Assembly: GCF_003434305.1 (NCBI RefSeq)
Contig: NZ_QKKX01000035.1
Coordinates: forward strand, 186,001-250,000
DNA length: 64,000 bases
Source: Micromonospora sp. MW-13
GTDB taxonomy: Bacteria > Actinomycetota > Actinomycetes > Mycobacteriales > Micromonosporaceae
Reading direction: 5' to 3'
Each line of letters starts with the position of its first letter. The first letter of the stretch is position 1. Under the pieces are notes generated by a model, which was not told where the DNA came from, made no database searches, and saw only the letters and a list, made by a program, of their open reading frames with translations. The position numbers and the translations under genes are program-made. Below, one piece after another: positions 33,238-41,155 of this stretch.

Positions 33238-33965
33238 CCCGGATCGTGGGGATCGTGCAGGCCCGGATGGGCTCGTCGCGGCTGCCCGGGAAGGTGCTCC
33301 GGCCGCTGGCCGGGCGCTCGGTGCTCGGCCGGGTGGTACGGGCCGCCACCGACGGCGGGGTGCTGGCCGACCTGGTCGTGGCCACCAGCACCGACACGGT
33401 CGACGACGCGGTGGCCGCCGAGTGCGCGCGGCTCGGCGTGGCCTGCCACCGGGGGGCCGTGGACGACGTGCTCGACCGGTTCGCCGGGGCGCTGGCGGCG
33501 CACCCCGCAGACGCGGTCATGCGGTTCACCGCGGACTGTCCGCTGCTGGACCCGGAGGTCGTCCGGCTGGTCGCCGACGTGTACCGGGCCGTGCCCGGGC
33601 TGGACTACGCCAGCACCTCGATCGCCCGTACCCTGCCGCGCGGGCTGGACGTGGAGATCATCCGGGCCGACACGCTACGTACGCTGCACCGGATCGCCAC
33701 CGGCCACCACCGGGTGCACGTAACCTCGTACGCGTACACCCACCCGGAGCTGTTCCGGGTGCTCGGGGTGACGCTCACCCCGGACCGGTCGGCCCTGCGG
33801 CTCACCCTCGACACCGAGGAGGACTGGGCGCTGGTTCGGGCGGTGACCGACCACTTCGGCGACGTCAGCGTCCCGCTGGCCAAGCTCGCCGACTGGCTGG
33901 ACGGCCAACCGGCCCTGCGCGCCCTGAACGCCTCGGTACGGCAGAAGCGGCTGGAGGAATCCTGA
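33234..33965 (+). CDS. pseF: Pseudaminic acid cytidylyltransferase (SpsF/PseF-like)
   Basis: A 243-residue CMP-sugar synthase. IVQARMGSSRLPGKVLRPL at 7-25 is the nucleotide-binding motif of the SpsF/NeuA family; RFTADCPLLDPEVV holds the metal-binding Asp and LTLDTEEDWALV closes the domain. Joins CTP to a nonulosonic acid to give the CMP-activated donor. GTG start overlaps the previous stop; GGAGGAG upstream. Assigned PseF by context with PseB, C, H, I and G. Confidence 0.85.
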   Translation: MTRIVGIVQARMGSSRLPGKVLRPLAGRSVLGRVVRAATDGGVLADLVVATSTDTVDDAVAAECARLGVACHRGAVDDVLDRFAGALAAHPADAVMRFTADCPLLDPEVVRLVADVYRAVPGLDYASTSIARTLPRGLDVEIIRADTLRTLHRIATGHHRVHVTSYAYTHPELFRVLGVTLTPDRSALRLTLDTEEDWALVRAVTDHFGDVSVPLAKLADWLDGQPALRALNASVRQKRLEES

Positions 33966-35029
33966 GCACGGTACGCGTCGGGGTGCGCTGCGACGCCGGC
34001 CCGACCCGGGGAGTCGGGCACCTGGTGCGCTGCCTCGCCCTGGCCGAGGAGTTCCTCGCCCGGGGCGCCCGGGTCGAGTTCTTCGGCACGGTCGAGGGGG
34101 TCGGCTGGGCGCGGCGGCAGCTCGCCGACCGGGGCGTCCCGCTGCACCCCGGCCCCGAACGCCCCGAGGACCTGGTGGCGGCGGCGCGCCGGCACGATCT
34201 GGACGTGCTGGTGCTCGACTCGTACGAGCTGGACCCGGCCGGGGCGGGGGCGCTGCGGGCGGCGGGGGTCGTCACCCTCGCGGTCGTCGACGGCGACACC
34301 CGGGGGCAGGACGCCGACGTGTACCTCGACCAGAACCTGGGGGCGACGCACGGGGCGCTGCCCGGCCGGCTGCTCGCCGGGACGGCGTACCCCCTGCTGC
34401 GTGACGCCGTGGTGGCCGCGCGGCCGGCGGCGCCACGCCCGCCGACGCCGGCCGGCCGGCCCCGGGTGCTCGCCTTCTTCGGCGGCACCGACGCGTTCGG
34501 GGCCGCGCCGGTGCTGGCCCGGGTGCTGCTCGCCACCGGCCACCCGATGGACCTGACGGTGGTCGTCGGCCGCGCCGACGTGGAGGCGGAGCTGGCGGCG
34601 CTGATCCCGGGCCGGGGGCAGGCACTACGGCCCATCCCGCCCACCGACGACCTGCCCGCCCTGATCACCGCCGCCGACCTGGTGGTCAGCGCGGCCGGCA
34701 CGTCCACCTGGGAGCTGTGCTGCCTGGGCGCGCCCGCGGCCCTGGTCTGCGTGGTGGACAACCAGCGCGAGTCGTACCACCGGGTGGTGGCCGAGGGAAT
34801 CGTGGCCGGCCTGGGCGAGCTGCCCGCGCTGGCCGCCGCCGGCCTGCCCGGACGGGCGGCGCGGGCCGACGCCGCGCGGACCCTGCGCGCCCTGCTGGCC
34901 TCCCCGGAGCGCCGGGCCGCCCTGGCCGTCCGCGCCTGGTCCACCGTGGACGGCCACGGCCGCTCCCGCGTAGCCGACACCCTCCTGGCCCTCCTCCCCT
35001 CCCCCTCCCACCCCACCATCCCGCGTTGA
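33962..35029 (+). CDS. pseG: UDP-2,4-diacetamido-trideoxy-altropyranose hydrolase, PseG-like
   Basis: A 355-residue GT-B-like hydrolase that removes UDP before the synthase step. RCDAGPTRGVGHLVRCLALAEE (about 9-30) contains the catalytic-type His20, and FFGGTDAFG, ITAADLVVSAAGTSTWELC and CLGAPAALVCVVDNQ form the UDP-binding lobe. The sensible start is CTG 33962: it follows GGAGG by four bases and forms a CTGA overlap with the pseF stop, while the next in-frame GTG (33983) would remove the first beta strand. Its stop lies inside palindromic repeat copy 2. Confidence 0.85.
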   Translation: MSTVRVGVRCDAGPTRGVGHLVRCLALAEEFLARGARVEFFGTVEGVGWARRQLADRGVPLHPGPERPEDLVAAARRHDLDVLVLDSYELDPAGAGALRAAGVVTLAVVDGDTRGQDADVYLDQNLGATHGALPGRLLAGTAYPLLRDAVVAARPAAPRPPTPAGRPRVLAFFGGTDAFGAAPVLARVLLATGHPMDLTVVVGRADVEAELAALIPGRGQALRPIPPTDDLPALITAADLVVSAAGTSTWELCCLGAPAALVCVVDNQRESYHRVVAEGIVAGLGELPALAAAGLPGRAARADAARTLRALLASPERRAALAVRAWSTVDGHGRSRVADTLLALLPSPSHPTIPR

Positions 35030-35090
35030 TCAAGAGGTTTGCGTCAGGAAACCGGCCTGGTGATGACACACAGCTCTTGATCACCTGAGC
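35021..35090. repeat. Palindromic repeat element, copy 2
   Basis: CGCGTTGATCAAGAGGTTTG and the following CGTCAGGA match copy 1 with one difference. The right arm has decayed to AGCTCTTGATCA (35072-35083), leaving a 10-bp pairing core. It contains the pseG stop and lies before a convergent gene. Confidence 0.8.
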
Positions 35091-35125
35091 CACCGGGGCG
35101 GAGCAACGGGGGTGGGGTGGGTGGG

Positions 35126-37132
35126 TCAGTGCAGGGTTTGGGTGGTTACCCGGGGGCGCAGGTCGGGGCGGGCGGCGAGCAGGTCCTCGACGATCCGTGC
35201 GGCGGCCGGGTCGGCGGCGACGAACCGGACCGGGCCGGGCACCGCCTCGACCAGGGCCGCGGAACGCGCCGGTTCGGACAGCGGAAGCTGGTACACCGCC
35301 GGCCCGGACGCCCCCGCCGTGCCCTGCAGGGTCGACAGGAACAGGGTGGCCAGGTAGCCCTCGCGCCGGTGCGTGCTGACCACGACGGTGACCGCGCCGG
35401 GGCGCGGCGGCGCCTGGGCCAGGGCCCGCGCGGTCACGTCGGCCGGACGCGGCCGGTCCAGCAGCCCGCTCCACCAGGCCGCCGACCAGGTGGTGGTCCG
35501 GTCGCCGAACGGCTGGGCGAAGATCCCGGTGCCCCGGGGCAGGCCGGCCAGCCCGGCGCAGGCCGCCACCACCGCCGCCGCGACCAGGAACCGCGCCGGC
35601 CGGTCGAGCCCGTGCCACCGCCGGCCGGGCCGCCCGCCGGCACCGGCCCGCCCCGCCGCTGCGGCACCGGCCCGTCCGGGGGGCCGTCGCCATCCGGCCG
35701 GCAGCAGCAGGGTCAGCGCGCCCGCGCCGACGAGCAGCACCGCCAGCAGCAGGTGCAGGGTCTTGCCGTAGTAGTAGCGGGGGTCGGTGCCCAGCGCCCG
35801 GAAGTAGATCAGGAAACCGGCCGCGAAGGCCACGGCCGCGCCGAGCGCGCCGGCGTAACGCCGCCACACCGGCAGCCGCAGCCCGCCGCCGGCCAGGCCG
35901 GCCGCGACCAGGCCGCCGAGCGCCAGGAACGCGTCGTAGCGGGGGAAGACGCCCCCGCCGGTGGCCACGTTGTCCACCTGGTCGGTGTGCAGCAGGCCGC
36001 CGACGGCGGGCAGCGGGGTCAGCGCGACGGTCGCCAGCGCCACCGCCGCCAGCAGCAGCGGGTGGTGGCGCAGCCGGCCCCGGTCGCGGACCAGCCAGGC
36101 CAGCACCAGCGCCGCCACCACCGGAAGGAACATCAGGTACGCGAAGCCGACCGCGACGCAGAGCGCCCCGACGACGCACAACTGGGTACGGGTGCGGGCC
36201 AGCGGACGGCAGGTCACCGCCACCAGCACCACCGTCGCGGCCAGCCCGACGCTCTCGCCCGGGTAGCCGTAGACGACGAAGCGGGCCAGCTCGGAGCCGA
36301 GGCAGGCGGCGGTCACCGCGCCGGTCAGGGCCAGCGTCCCGGGCAGGTCGAGCCGCCGGCCGGCGAGCCGCAGGGCGGCCCAGAGCACGGCCAGGACCAG
36401 CGCCGCCCACGCCCCGATCGCCCAGCCGAGGTAGTGGTCCAGGGCGGTCACCGGGTCCGCGGGGGCACCGGAGCGCAGGAAGCCGTCCAGCAGCGCCGCC
36501 GTGAGGTGGAAGCCCTGCGGGTACCAGACCATCGCCTCCGGCGTGGTCCGGGCCGCCGCCTGCGGATCGGTGAAGAGGTAGCCGCCCACCGCCCCGATGC
36601 CCTGCACCGCGGCCAGGTGCCGGCTGTTGTCCTCGCCGGTCATCGCGTACGCGAGCCGCCCGGCGAGGTCGCCGGCGCGCAGGTAGGGCCCGGCCATGGC
36701 CAGCGCGGCCAGCACCGCCGCCCCGACCGCCAGCAGGTCGGCGGCCTCCGGGCGGGGCAGCCGGGGCCGTCGGCCGGTCGCCGCCGCCACCCCGAGCAGC
36801 CCGGTCAGCGCCGCGCCGGCCACCGGCACCGGATGCAGACCCCACGGCCAGGCCGAGATGAGCAGCCCGGCGGCGCAGACCGCGCCGAACAGCAACGCGC
36901 CGGCCAGCACCAGCCGGTCCAGCAGCGTACGGCCGGCCCGCAGCAGCCCGGCGGCCAGCCCGAACACCACCACCGGCAGCACCCCGGCGGCGCCGACGGC
37001 GTACGCCAGCAGTGGCCCCAGCCACGCGAGTGCCAGCCACCCGGCCAGCCGCAGGGCGGGCCGGACCGGCCGACGGGGCGGGGCGGCCCCCTCCGGCGCG
37101 GCGGCCGGGGCGGTGGTGAGCTGGCTCGGCAC
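35126..37132 (-). CDS. Large polytopic membrane protein, GT-C-like
   Basis: A 668-residue protein with about 13 hydrophobic segments between 30 and 530, then a 120-residue soluble C-terminal domain ending with VRFVAADPAAARIVEDLLAA. A loop at about 165-215 reads YAMTGEDNSRHLAAVQGI and YPQGFHLTAALLDG, the kind of Asp/Glu-bearing loop seen in GT-C glycosyltransferases that use lipid-linked sugars. GTG 37132 with GGAG eight bases upstream. Alone on its strand; probably transfers sugars at the outer face, but this is inference. Confidence 0.7.
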   Translation of the reverse strand: MPSQLTTAPAAAPEGAAPPRRPVRPALRLAGWLALAWLGPLLAYAVGAAGVLPVVVFGLAAGLLRAGRTLLDRLVLAGALLFGAVCAAGLLISAWPWGLHPVPVAGAALTGLLGVAAATGRRPRLPRPEAADLLAVGAAVLAALAMAGPYLRAGDLAGRLAYAMTGEDNSRHLAAVQGIGAVGGYLFTDPQAAARTTPEAMVWYPQGFHLTAALLDGFLRSGAPADPVTALDHYLGWAIGAWAALVLAVLWAALRLAGRRLDLPGTLALTGAVTAACLGSELARFVVYGYPGESVGLAATVVLVAVTCRPLARTRTQLCVVGALCVAVGFAYLMFLPVVAALVLAWLVRDRGRLRHHPLLLAAVALATVALTPLPAVGGLLHTDQVDNVATGGGVFPRYDAFLALGGLVAAGLAGGGLRLPVWRRYAGALGAAVAFAAGFLIYFRALGTDPRYYYGKTLHLLLAVLLVGAGALTLLLPAGWRRPPGRAGAAAAGRAGAGGRPGRRWHGLDRPARFLVAAAVVAACAGLAGLPRGTGIFAQPFGDRTTTWSAAWWSGLLDRPRPADVTARALAQAPPRPGAVTVVVSTHRREGYLATLFLSTLQGTAGASGPAVYQLPLSEPARSAALVEAVPGPVRFVAADPAAARIVEDLLAARPDLRPRVTTQTLH

Positions 37133-37265
37133 GGACGGTCTCCTCGCGGCGCCGGTGGTGCCCGGCCGGTGCCGGACGGAGCGGACCCACGCTAGGGCCG
37201 TTCCGGCGACGGACGGCGACGGACACGTGTGCCGCAGGTGACCGGCAGGTGACGGGACGCCACAC

Positions 37266-37281
37266 TCGTACGGGTGTACGA
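37266..37281 (+). promoter_or_regulatory. LexA-box-like palindrome before the AlkB-like gene
   Basis: TCGTAC-GGGT-GTACGA, a perfect 6-4-6 palindrome. The actinobacterial SOS box is TCGAAC-N4-GTTCGA, so spacing is identical and one symmetrical base differs. It lies 10 bases upstream of the -10 below, where a repressor would block transcription. Confidence 0.5.
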
Positions 37282-37290
37282 ACGCACCGC

Positions 37291-37296
37291 TAGGAT
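37291..37296 (+). promoter_or_regulatory. -10 element of the AlkB-like gene
   Basis: TAGGAT ends six bases before the ATG at 37303, so transcription would begin at or just before the start codon (leaderless), although GGGAG also fits in the gap. Confidence 0.55.
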
Positions 37297-37302
37297 GGGA
37301 GC

Positions 37303-37938
37303 ATGTCCGGTGCCGCCTACCAGCCGTCCATGCTCGACCTCACCGCCGACGGGCCCGCGCTCGGCCCGCTCGCCGGGCGGCTGCGCCGGCACCGGCTCGA
37401 CCGGGGCGCGTGGGTGGACCACCTGCCCGGCTGGGTCCTCGGCTCCGACCGGGTGCTGGACACCCTGCTCGCCGAGGTGCCGTGGCGGGCCGAGCGCCGC
37501 ACGATGTACGACGCCGAGGTCGCCGTGCCCCGGCTGCTCTGCTGGTACGCCGCCCACCGGCCGCTCCCCCATCCGGTGCTCACCGCCGCGCGGGCCGCCC
37601 TGACCGCGCACTACGCGCCCGAGTTGGGCGAGCCGTTCGTGACCGCGGGAATGTGCCTCTACCGCGACGGGCGGGACAGCGTCGCCTGGCACGGCGACAC
37701 CCAGGGCCGCTCCGCGCACACCGACACCATGGTGGCCATCGTGTCGTTCGGCTCGCCCCGGCCGCTGCTGCTGCGCCCGCGCGGGGGCGGCGCGAGCCTG
37801 CGCTTCCCGCTCGGGCACGGCGACCTGGTGGTGATGGGCGGCTCCTGCCAGCGCACCTGGGAGCACGCGATCCCGAAGACCAGCCGGCCCGTCGGGCCCC
37901 GGGTCAGCGTCCAGTTCCGCCCCGCCGGCGTCGCCTGA
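37303..37938 (+). CDS. AlkB-like 2-oxoglutarate/Fe(II) oxygenase
   Basis: A 211-residue dioxygenase of the AlkB family, which oxidatively removes alkyl groups from DNA or RNA bases. The iron ligands are His130 and Asp132 (VAWHGDTQGR) and His188 (TWEHAIPKT); Arg200 and Arg206 (RVSVQFR) fit the 2-oxoglutarate site. PWRAERRTMYDAEV at 60-73 matches the nucleotide-recognition region. Preceded by a LexA-box-like palindrome and a near-leaderless promoter. Divergent from the membrane protein. Confidence 0.88.
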   Translation: MSGAAYQPSMLDLTADGPALGPLAGRLRRHRLDRGAWVDHLPGWVLGSDRVLDTLLAEVPWRAERRTMYDAEVAVPRLLCWYAAHRPLPHPVLTAARAALTAHYAPELGEPFVTAGMCLYRDGRDSVAWHGDTQGRSAHTDTMVAIVSFGSPRPLLLRPRGGGASLRFPLGHGDLVVMGGSCQRTWEHAIPKTSRPVGPRVSVQFRPAGVA

Positions 37939-38249
37939 ACCGCCGGCCGCGTCCGACGCCGTCGCGCCGGGTCCGCCCGGTGCCGCCCGGGTCCGCCCGC
38001 GCGCGGCCGGACCCGGTGCCCACGTCGCCAGGTCCGCCGGCCGGACAGGGAGCGGAGAGTACCGGGTCGGTTCCGCCGTGGCGGCCGTTCGGGCCAGGGG
38101 TCGCAGGGCCCGCGCGTCCCGCCGGCGCCCGGGCCGGTGGGGCGGACCAGAAACGTAACGTGGTCGCCCGGTTGCGAGTAACCATGGGCGTCCCGGACCG
38201 TGCTAGCTTGGCCGCGTTCGTTACTCTCCGCATTTCTCTGGAGCTTTTC
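37939..38249. other. 311-base gap
   Basis: GC-rich without coding signal up to about 38150. The final 60 bases are locally AT-richer and hold an extended -10 (38201-38209) and the ribosome site of the next gene. Confidence 0.5.
38201..38209 (+). promoter_or_regulatory. Extended -10 of the GT-C-like gene
   Basis: TGC-TAGCTT, 40 bases before the GTG start at 38250. No clear -35. Confidence 0.45.
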
Positions 38250-39785
38250 GTGCTCGTTGGACGCCCGACCGCGCGGCGGGTGGGAGCCGCCCGCGCCCTC
38301 GCCGCCCTGCTGCGTCGCCACGTCGGGCTGGTCCTCCTGCTGGCCGCGGGGATCGCACTGCGCGTCACGGCCATGGTCGCCTACGCGCCGGCGCTGTGGT
38401 TCCAGGGCGACTCGGGCAGCTACGTCCGGATGTCCGGGGAGTGGCCCGCCATGCCCCCGCGCTGGACGTTCCCGTGGCTGCTCAAGGGCTTCGAGTGGAC
38501 GGGCACCTTCGCCTCGGTGGTGGCGCTCCAGCACGTAGCCGGGGTCGCCCTGGGCGTCGCGGCGTACCTGCTGCTGCGCCGCCGCCTCGGGGTGGGGCCG
38601 TGGGTCGCCGCGCTGGCCACCGCGCCGGTGCTGCTCGACGCCACCCAGCTGACGCTGGAGCAGTACCTGCTCACCGAGACCCTCTTCACCACCACGCTGG
38701 CCGTCGCGGCGCTGCTGCTGGTCCGGCGGGAGCGGCCCGGGCCGCTCGCCGCGCTGGGCGCCGGGGTGGCGGTCGCCCTGGGCATGGCCACCCGCCCCAC
38801 GGGCGTGGTCGCCGTCGGCGCGCTGCTGCTGTTCCTCCTGCTGCCCTGGCGCGGCTGGCGGGCCCCGACCGCGTACCTGCTGGGCATCGTCGCCGTGTTC
38901 GGGACGGTCTTCGCCGCCACCGGCACGGTCAAGGAGGCGTTCGGCGCGGAGGGCGGGAAGTTCCTGTACGGACGCACCGCGCAGATAGCCGACTGTGACC
39001 GGCTGGAGCTGCGCGCCGGGCTGCGCAAGCTCTGCCCGACACAGCCGCTGGGCCAGCGACCCGACCGGCCGGACTGGTTCATCTGGAACCGGGCCAGCCC
39101 GATCCACGCCGCCGAGCGGCCGGCGGACCTCGACGAGTTCGCCCGCGAGGTGCTCCGGCAGCAGCCGGGCGACTACCTGGCCGCCGTGGCGTCCGACACC
39201 GGCCGCTACTTCTGGCCGAGCCGGCTCGGCCCGACCGAGGCGTGCCTGGCCAGTCTGTGGCGCCCGCAGCCCGCCCCGACCGACTGGGCGGCCGACTACG
39301 ACTGCGTGCCGCGCACCGCCGGTGACGGCTACCAGTGGCAGCCCGCGCCGTCGCGGGACGTCGAGCCCAACGCGGCCAGCCGGTTCCTGCACGCCTACGG
39401 CCGGCACGCCGTCACCCCGCCGCCAGCCGTGGCCGCCATGGTCCTGCTCGCGCTGGTCGGGGCGGCGTGGCCGCGCCGGGGCGGGCTGCGGCTGACCATG
39501 GTGGCGCTGCTGTACGCGGGGATCGGCGTCGGGATCATGGTCTTCTCGGTCGCCACCTCGATGTTCGACCTCCGCTACGGGCTGCCGGCGCTGGCGTTCC
39601 TGCCGATCGCCGCAGCGGCCGGCTGGCAGCGGCTGCGGTCGACCCCCACCCGGCCGGAGCGGCGCACGCCGGCCGACCGCGAGCCGGACCGGCTCGCACC
39701 CACCACGGCAGAGAGCAACGGGAAGCATGACGAACGAACGGGAGATCGAGGTCACGGTGCTGCTGCCGTGCCTCAACGAGGCTGA
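38250..39785 (+). CDS. GT-C-like polytopic membrane glycosyltransferase
   Basis: A 511-residue membrane protein with about ten hydrophobic segments. The first luminal loop WFQGDSGSYVRMSGEWP near 45-60 has the acidic residues expected in GT-C enzymes, and a long extracytoplasmic loop (about 235-380) precedes the last membrane segments with FDLRYGLPALAFLP. The GTG at 38250 is preceded by GGAG with six bases between; an upstream ATG at 38184 lies before the apparent promoter. The basic, hydrophilic C-terminus overlaps the next gene by 59 bases, which suggests they are expressed together. Confidence 0.75.
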   Translation: MLVGRPTARRVGAARALAALLRRHVGLVLLLAAGIALRVTAMVAYAPALWFQGDSGSYVRMSGEWPAMPPRWTFPWLLKGFEWTGTFASVVALQHVAGVALGVAAYLLLRRRLGVGPWVAALATAPVLLDATQLTLEQYLLTETLFTTTLAVAALLLVRRERPGPLAALGAGVAVALGMATRPTGVVAVGALLLFLLLPWRGWRAPTAYLLGIVAVFGTVFAATGTVKEAFGAEGGKFLYGRTAQIADCDRLELRAGLRKLCPTQPLGQRPDRPDWFIWNRASPIHAAERPADLDEFAREVLRQQPGDYLAAVASDTGRYFWPSRLGPTEACLASLWRPQPAPTDWAADYDCVPRTAGDGYQWQPAPSRDVEPNAASRFLHAYGRHAVTPPPAVAAMVLLALVGAAWPRRGGLRLTMVALLYAGIGVGIMVFSVATSMFDLRYGLPALAFLPIAAAAGWQRLRSTPTRPERRTPADREPDRLAPTTAESNGKHDERTGDRGHGAAAVPQRG

Positions 39786-40995
39786 GACCCTGCAGACCTG
39801 CGTCCGCAAGGCGCTGCGTTCGCTGGACGAGTGCGGCGTCGTCGGCGAGGTGCTGGTCTCCGACAACGGCTCCACCGACGGTTCGCAGGAACTCGCCGAG
39901 CGGGCCGGCGCCCGGGTGGTGCACGCCCCGATCCGGGGCTACGGGGGAGCCCTGCTCAACGGCATCGACCAGGCCCGCGGGCGGTACGTCATCATGGCCG
40001 ACGCCGACGACTCGTACGCGCTGTCGGATCTCGGCCCGTTCATCGCGAAGCTGCGCGCCGGGCACGACGTGGTGATGGGCAACCGGTTCCGGGGCGGGAT
40101 CGCCCCCGGTGCCATGCCGCCCCTGCACCGTTGGCTGGGCAACCCGGTGCTGAGCTGGCTCGGGCGGCTGCTGTTCGGGCTGTCCGGCGTACGGGACTTC
40201 CACTGCGGCATGCGCGGCTTCAACGCCGAGCGGATCCGCGCCCTCGGCCTCTGCATGCCGGGCATGGAGTTCGCCTCCGAGCTGGTGGTGCGCGCCGCGC
40301 TGGCCGGGTACGACATCGTCGAGGTGCCGACCACCCTGTCGCCCGACGGCCGGTCCCGCCCGCCGCACCTGCGCACCTGGCGGGACGGCTGGCGGCACCT
40401 GCGCTTCCTGCTGGTGTTCGCCCCGCGCAAGACCCTGGTCCGACCGGGCGGGGCGCTGGCCCTGCTCGGGCTGGTCGGGGTGGGGGCGCTCACCCCCGGC
40501 CCGCTGGCCCTCGGCCCGGTCCGGCTCGACGTCGCCTCCCTGGTCTATGCCTGCCTGATGGTGCTGGTCGGGGCGCAGCTCGTGCTCTTCGGCGGCCTCG
40601 CCGAGATCTACGGACGGCAGGAAGGACTGGTCCCGCCGCGCGCCTCCGACCGGTGGGTCCGCCTGCTGCGGCTGGAGACCAGCGCCACCGTCGGCCTGCT
40701 GCTGCTCGCCGCGGGCGGCGCCGGCACCGGCGCGGCCGTCTGGCACTGGGGGCTGGACGGGTTCGGCGACCTGAACCCGCTCGCGACCCTCCGGGTGGTG
40801 CTGCCGTCGGCCACCGCCATCGCGCTCGGCGTGGTGGTGCTCTTCTCCGGGCTGGTCGGCAGCCTGCTCACGCTCCGCCCGACGCACCCGGCGCCGACCA
40901 CCGTGCGGCAGCGCCGCCGGGATCCGGCGCTGCCCGCCACCGGCCGCCCCGACCAGCCCGACACCGCCCCGGATCCGGTGCTCGCCGGTGACTGA
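39727..40995 (+). CDS. Membrane-bound GT2 glycosyltransferase (dolichol-phosphate-mannose-synthase-like)
   Basis: A 422-residue protein. The N-terminal GT2 domain (VTVLLPCLNEAETLQTCVRK, SDNGSTDGSQELAE, MADADDSY with the DxD, DFHCGMRGF) is that of polyprenyl-phosphate sugar synthases; four hydrophobic segments follow from about 235 to 390. Such enzymes make a lipid-phosphate sugar that a GT-C enzyme then uses outside the membrane. The gene directly upstream encodes exactly such a GT-C-like protein and overlaps it by 59 bases. Confidence 0.85.
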   Translation: MTNEREIEVTVLLPCLNEAETLQTCVRKALRSLDECGVVGEVLVSDNGSTDGSQELAERAGARVVHAPIRGYGGALLNGIDQARGRYVIMADADDSYALSDLGPFIAKLRAGHDVVMGNRFRGGIAPGAMPPLHRWLGNPVLSWLGRLLFGLSGVRDFHCGMRGFNAERIRALGLCMPGMEFASELVVRAALAGYDIVEVPTTLSPDGRSRPPHLRTWRDGWRHLRFLLVFAPRKTLVRPGGALALLGLVGVGALTPGPLALGPVRLDVASLVYACLMVLVGAQLVLFGGLAEIYGRQEGLVPPRASDRWVRLLRLETSATVGLLLLAAGGAGTGAAVWHWGLDGFGDLNPLATLRVVLPSATAIALGVVVLFSGLVGSLLTLRPTHPAPTTVRQRRRDPALPATGRPDQPDTAPDPVLAGD

Positions 40996-41155
40996 CCCGG
41001 GTCGGTCCCGACGGCGGACAGCGCACCGCCGGGGCCGGCGCGCCCGCGGCCCCCGGGCGGGTGCCCTGCGGATACGCCGTCCGGCCGGACTCTGCTAGAA
41101 ACAACTCCCAGGGTCGTCCACGCCCCCGTCAGCACCTCGACGCGAAGGGCGTCCC

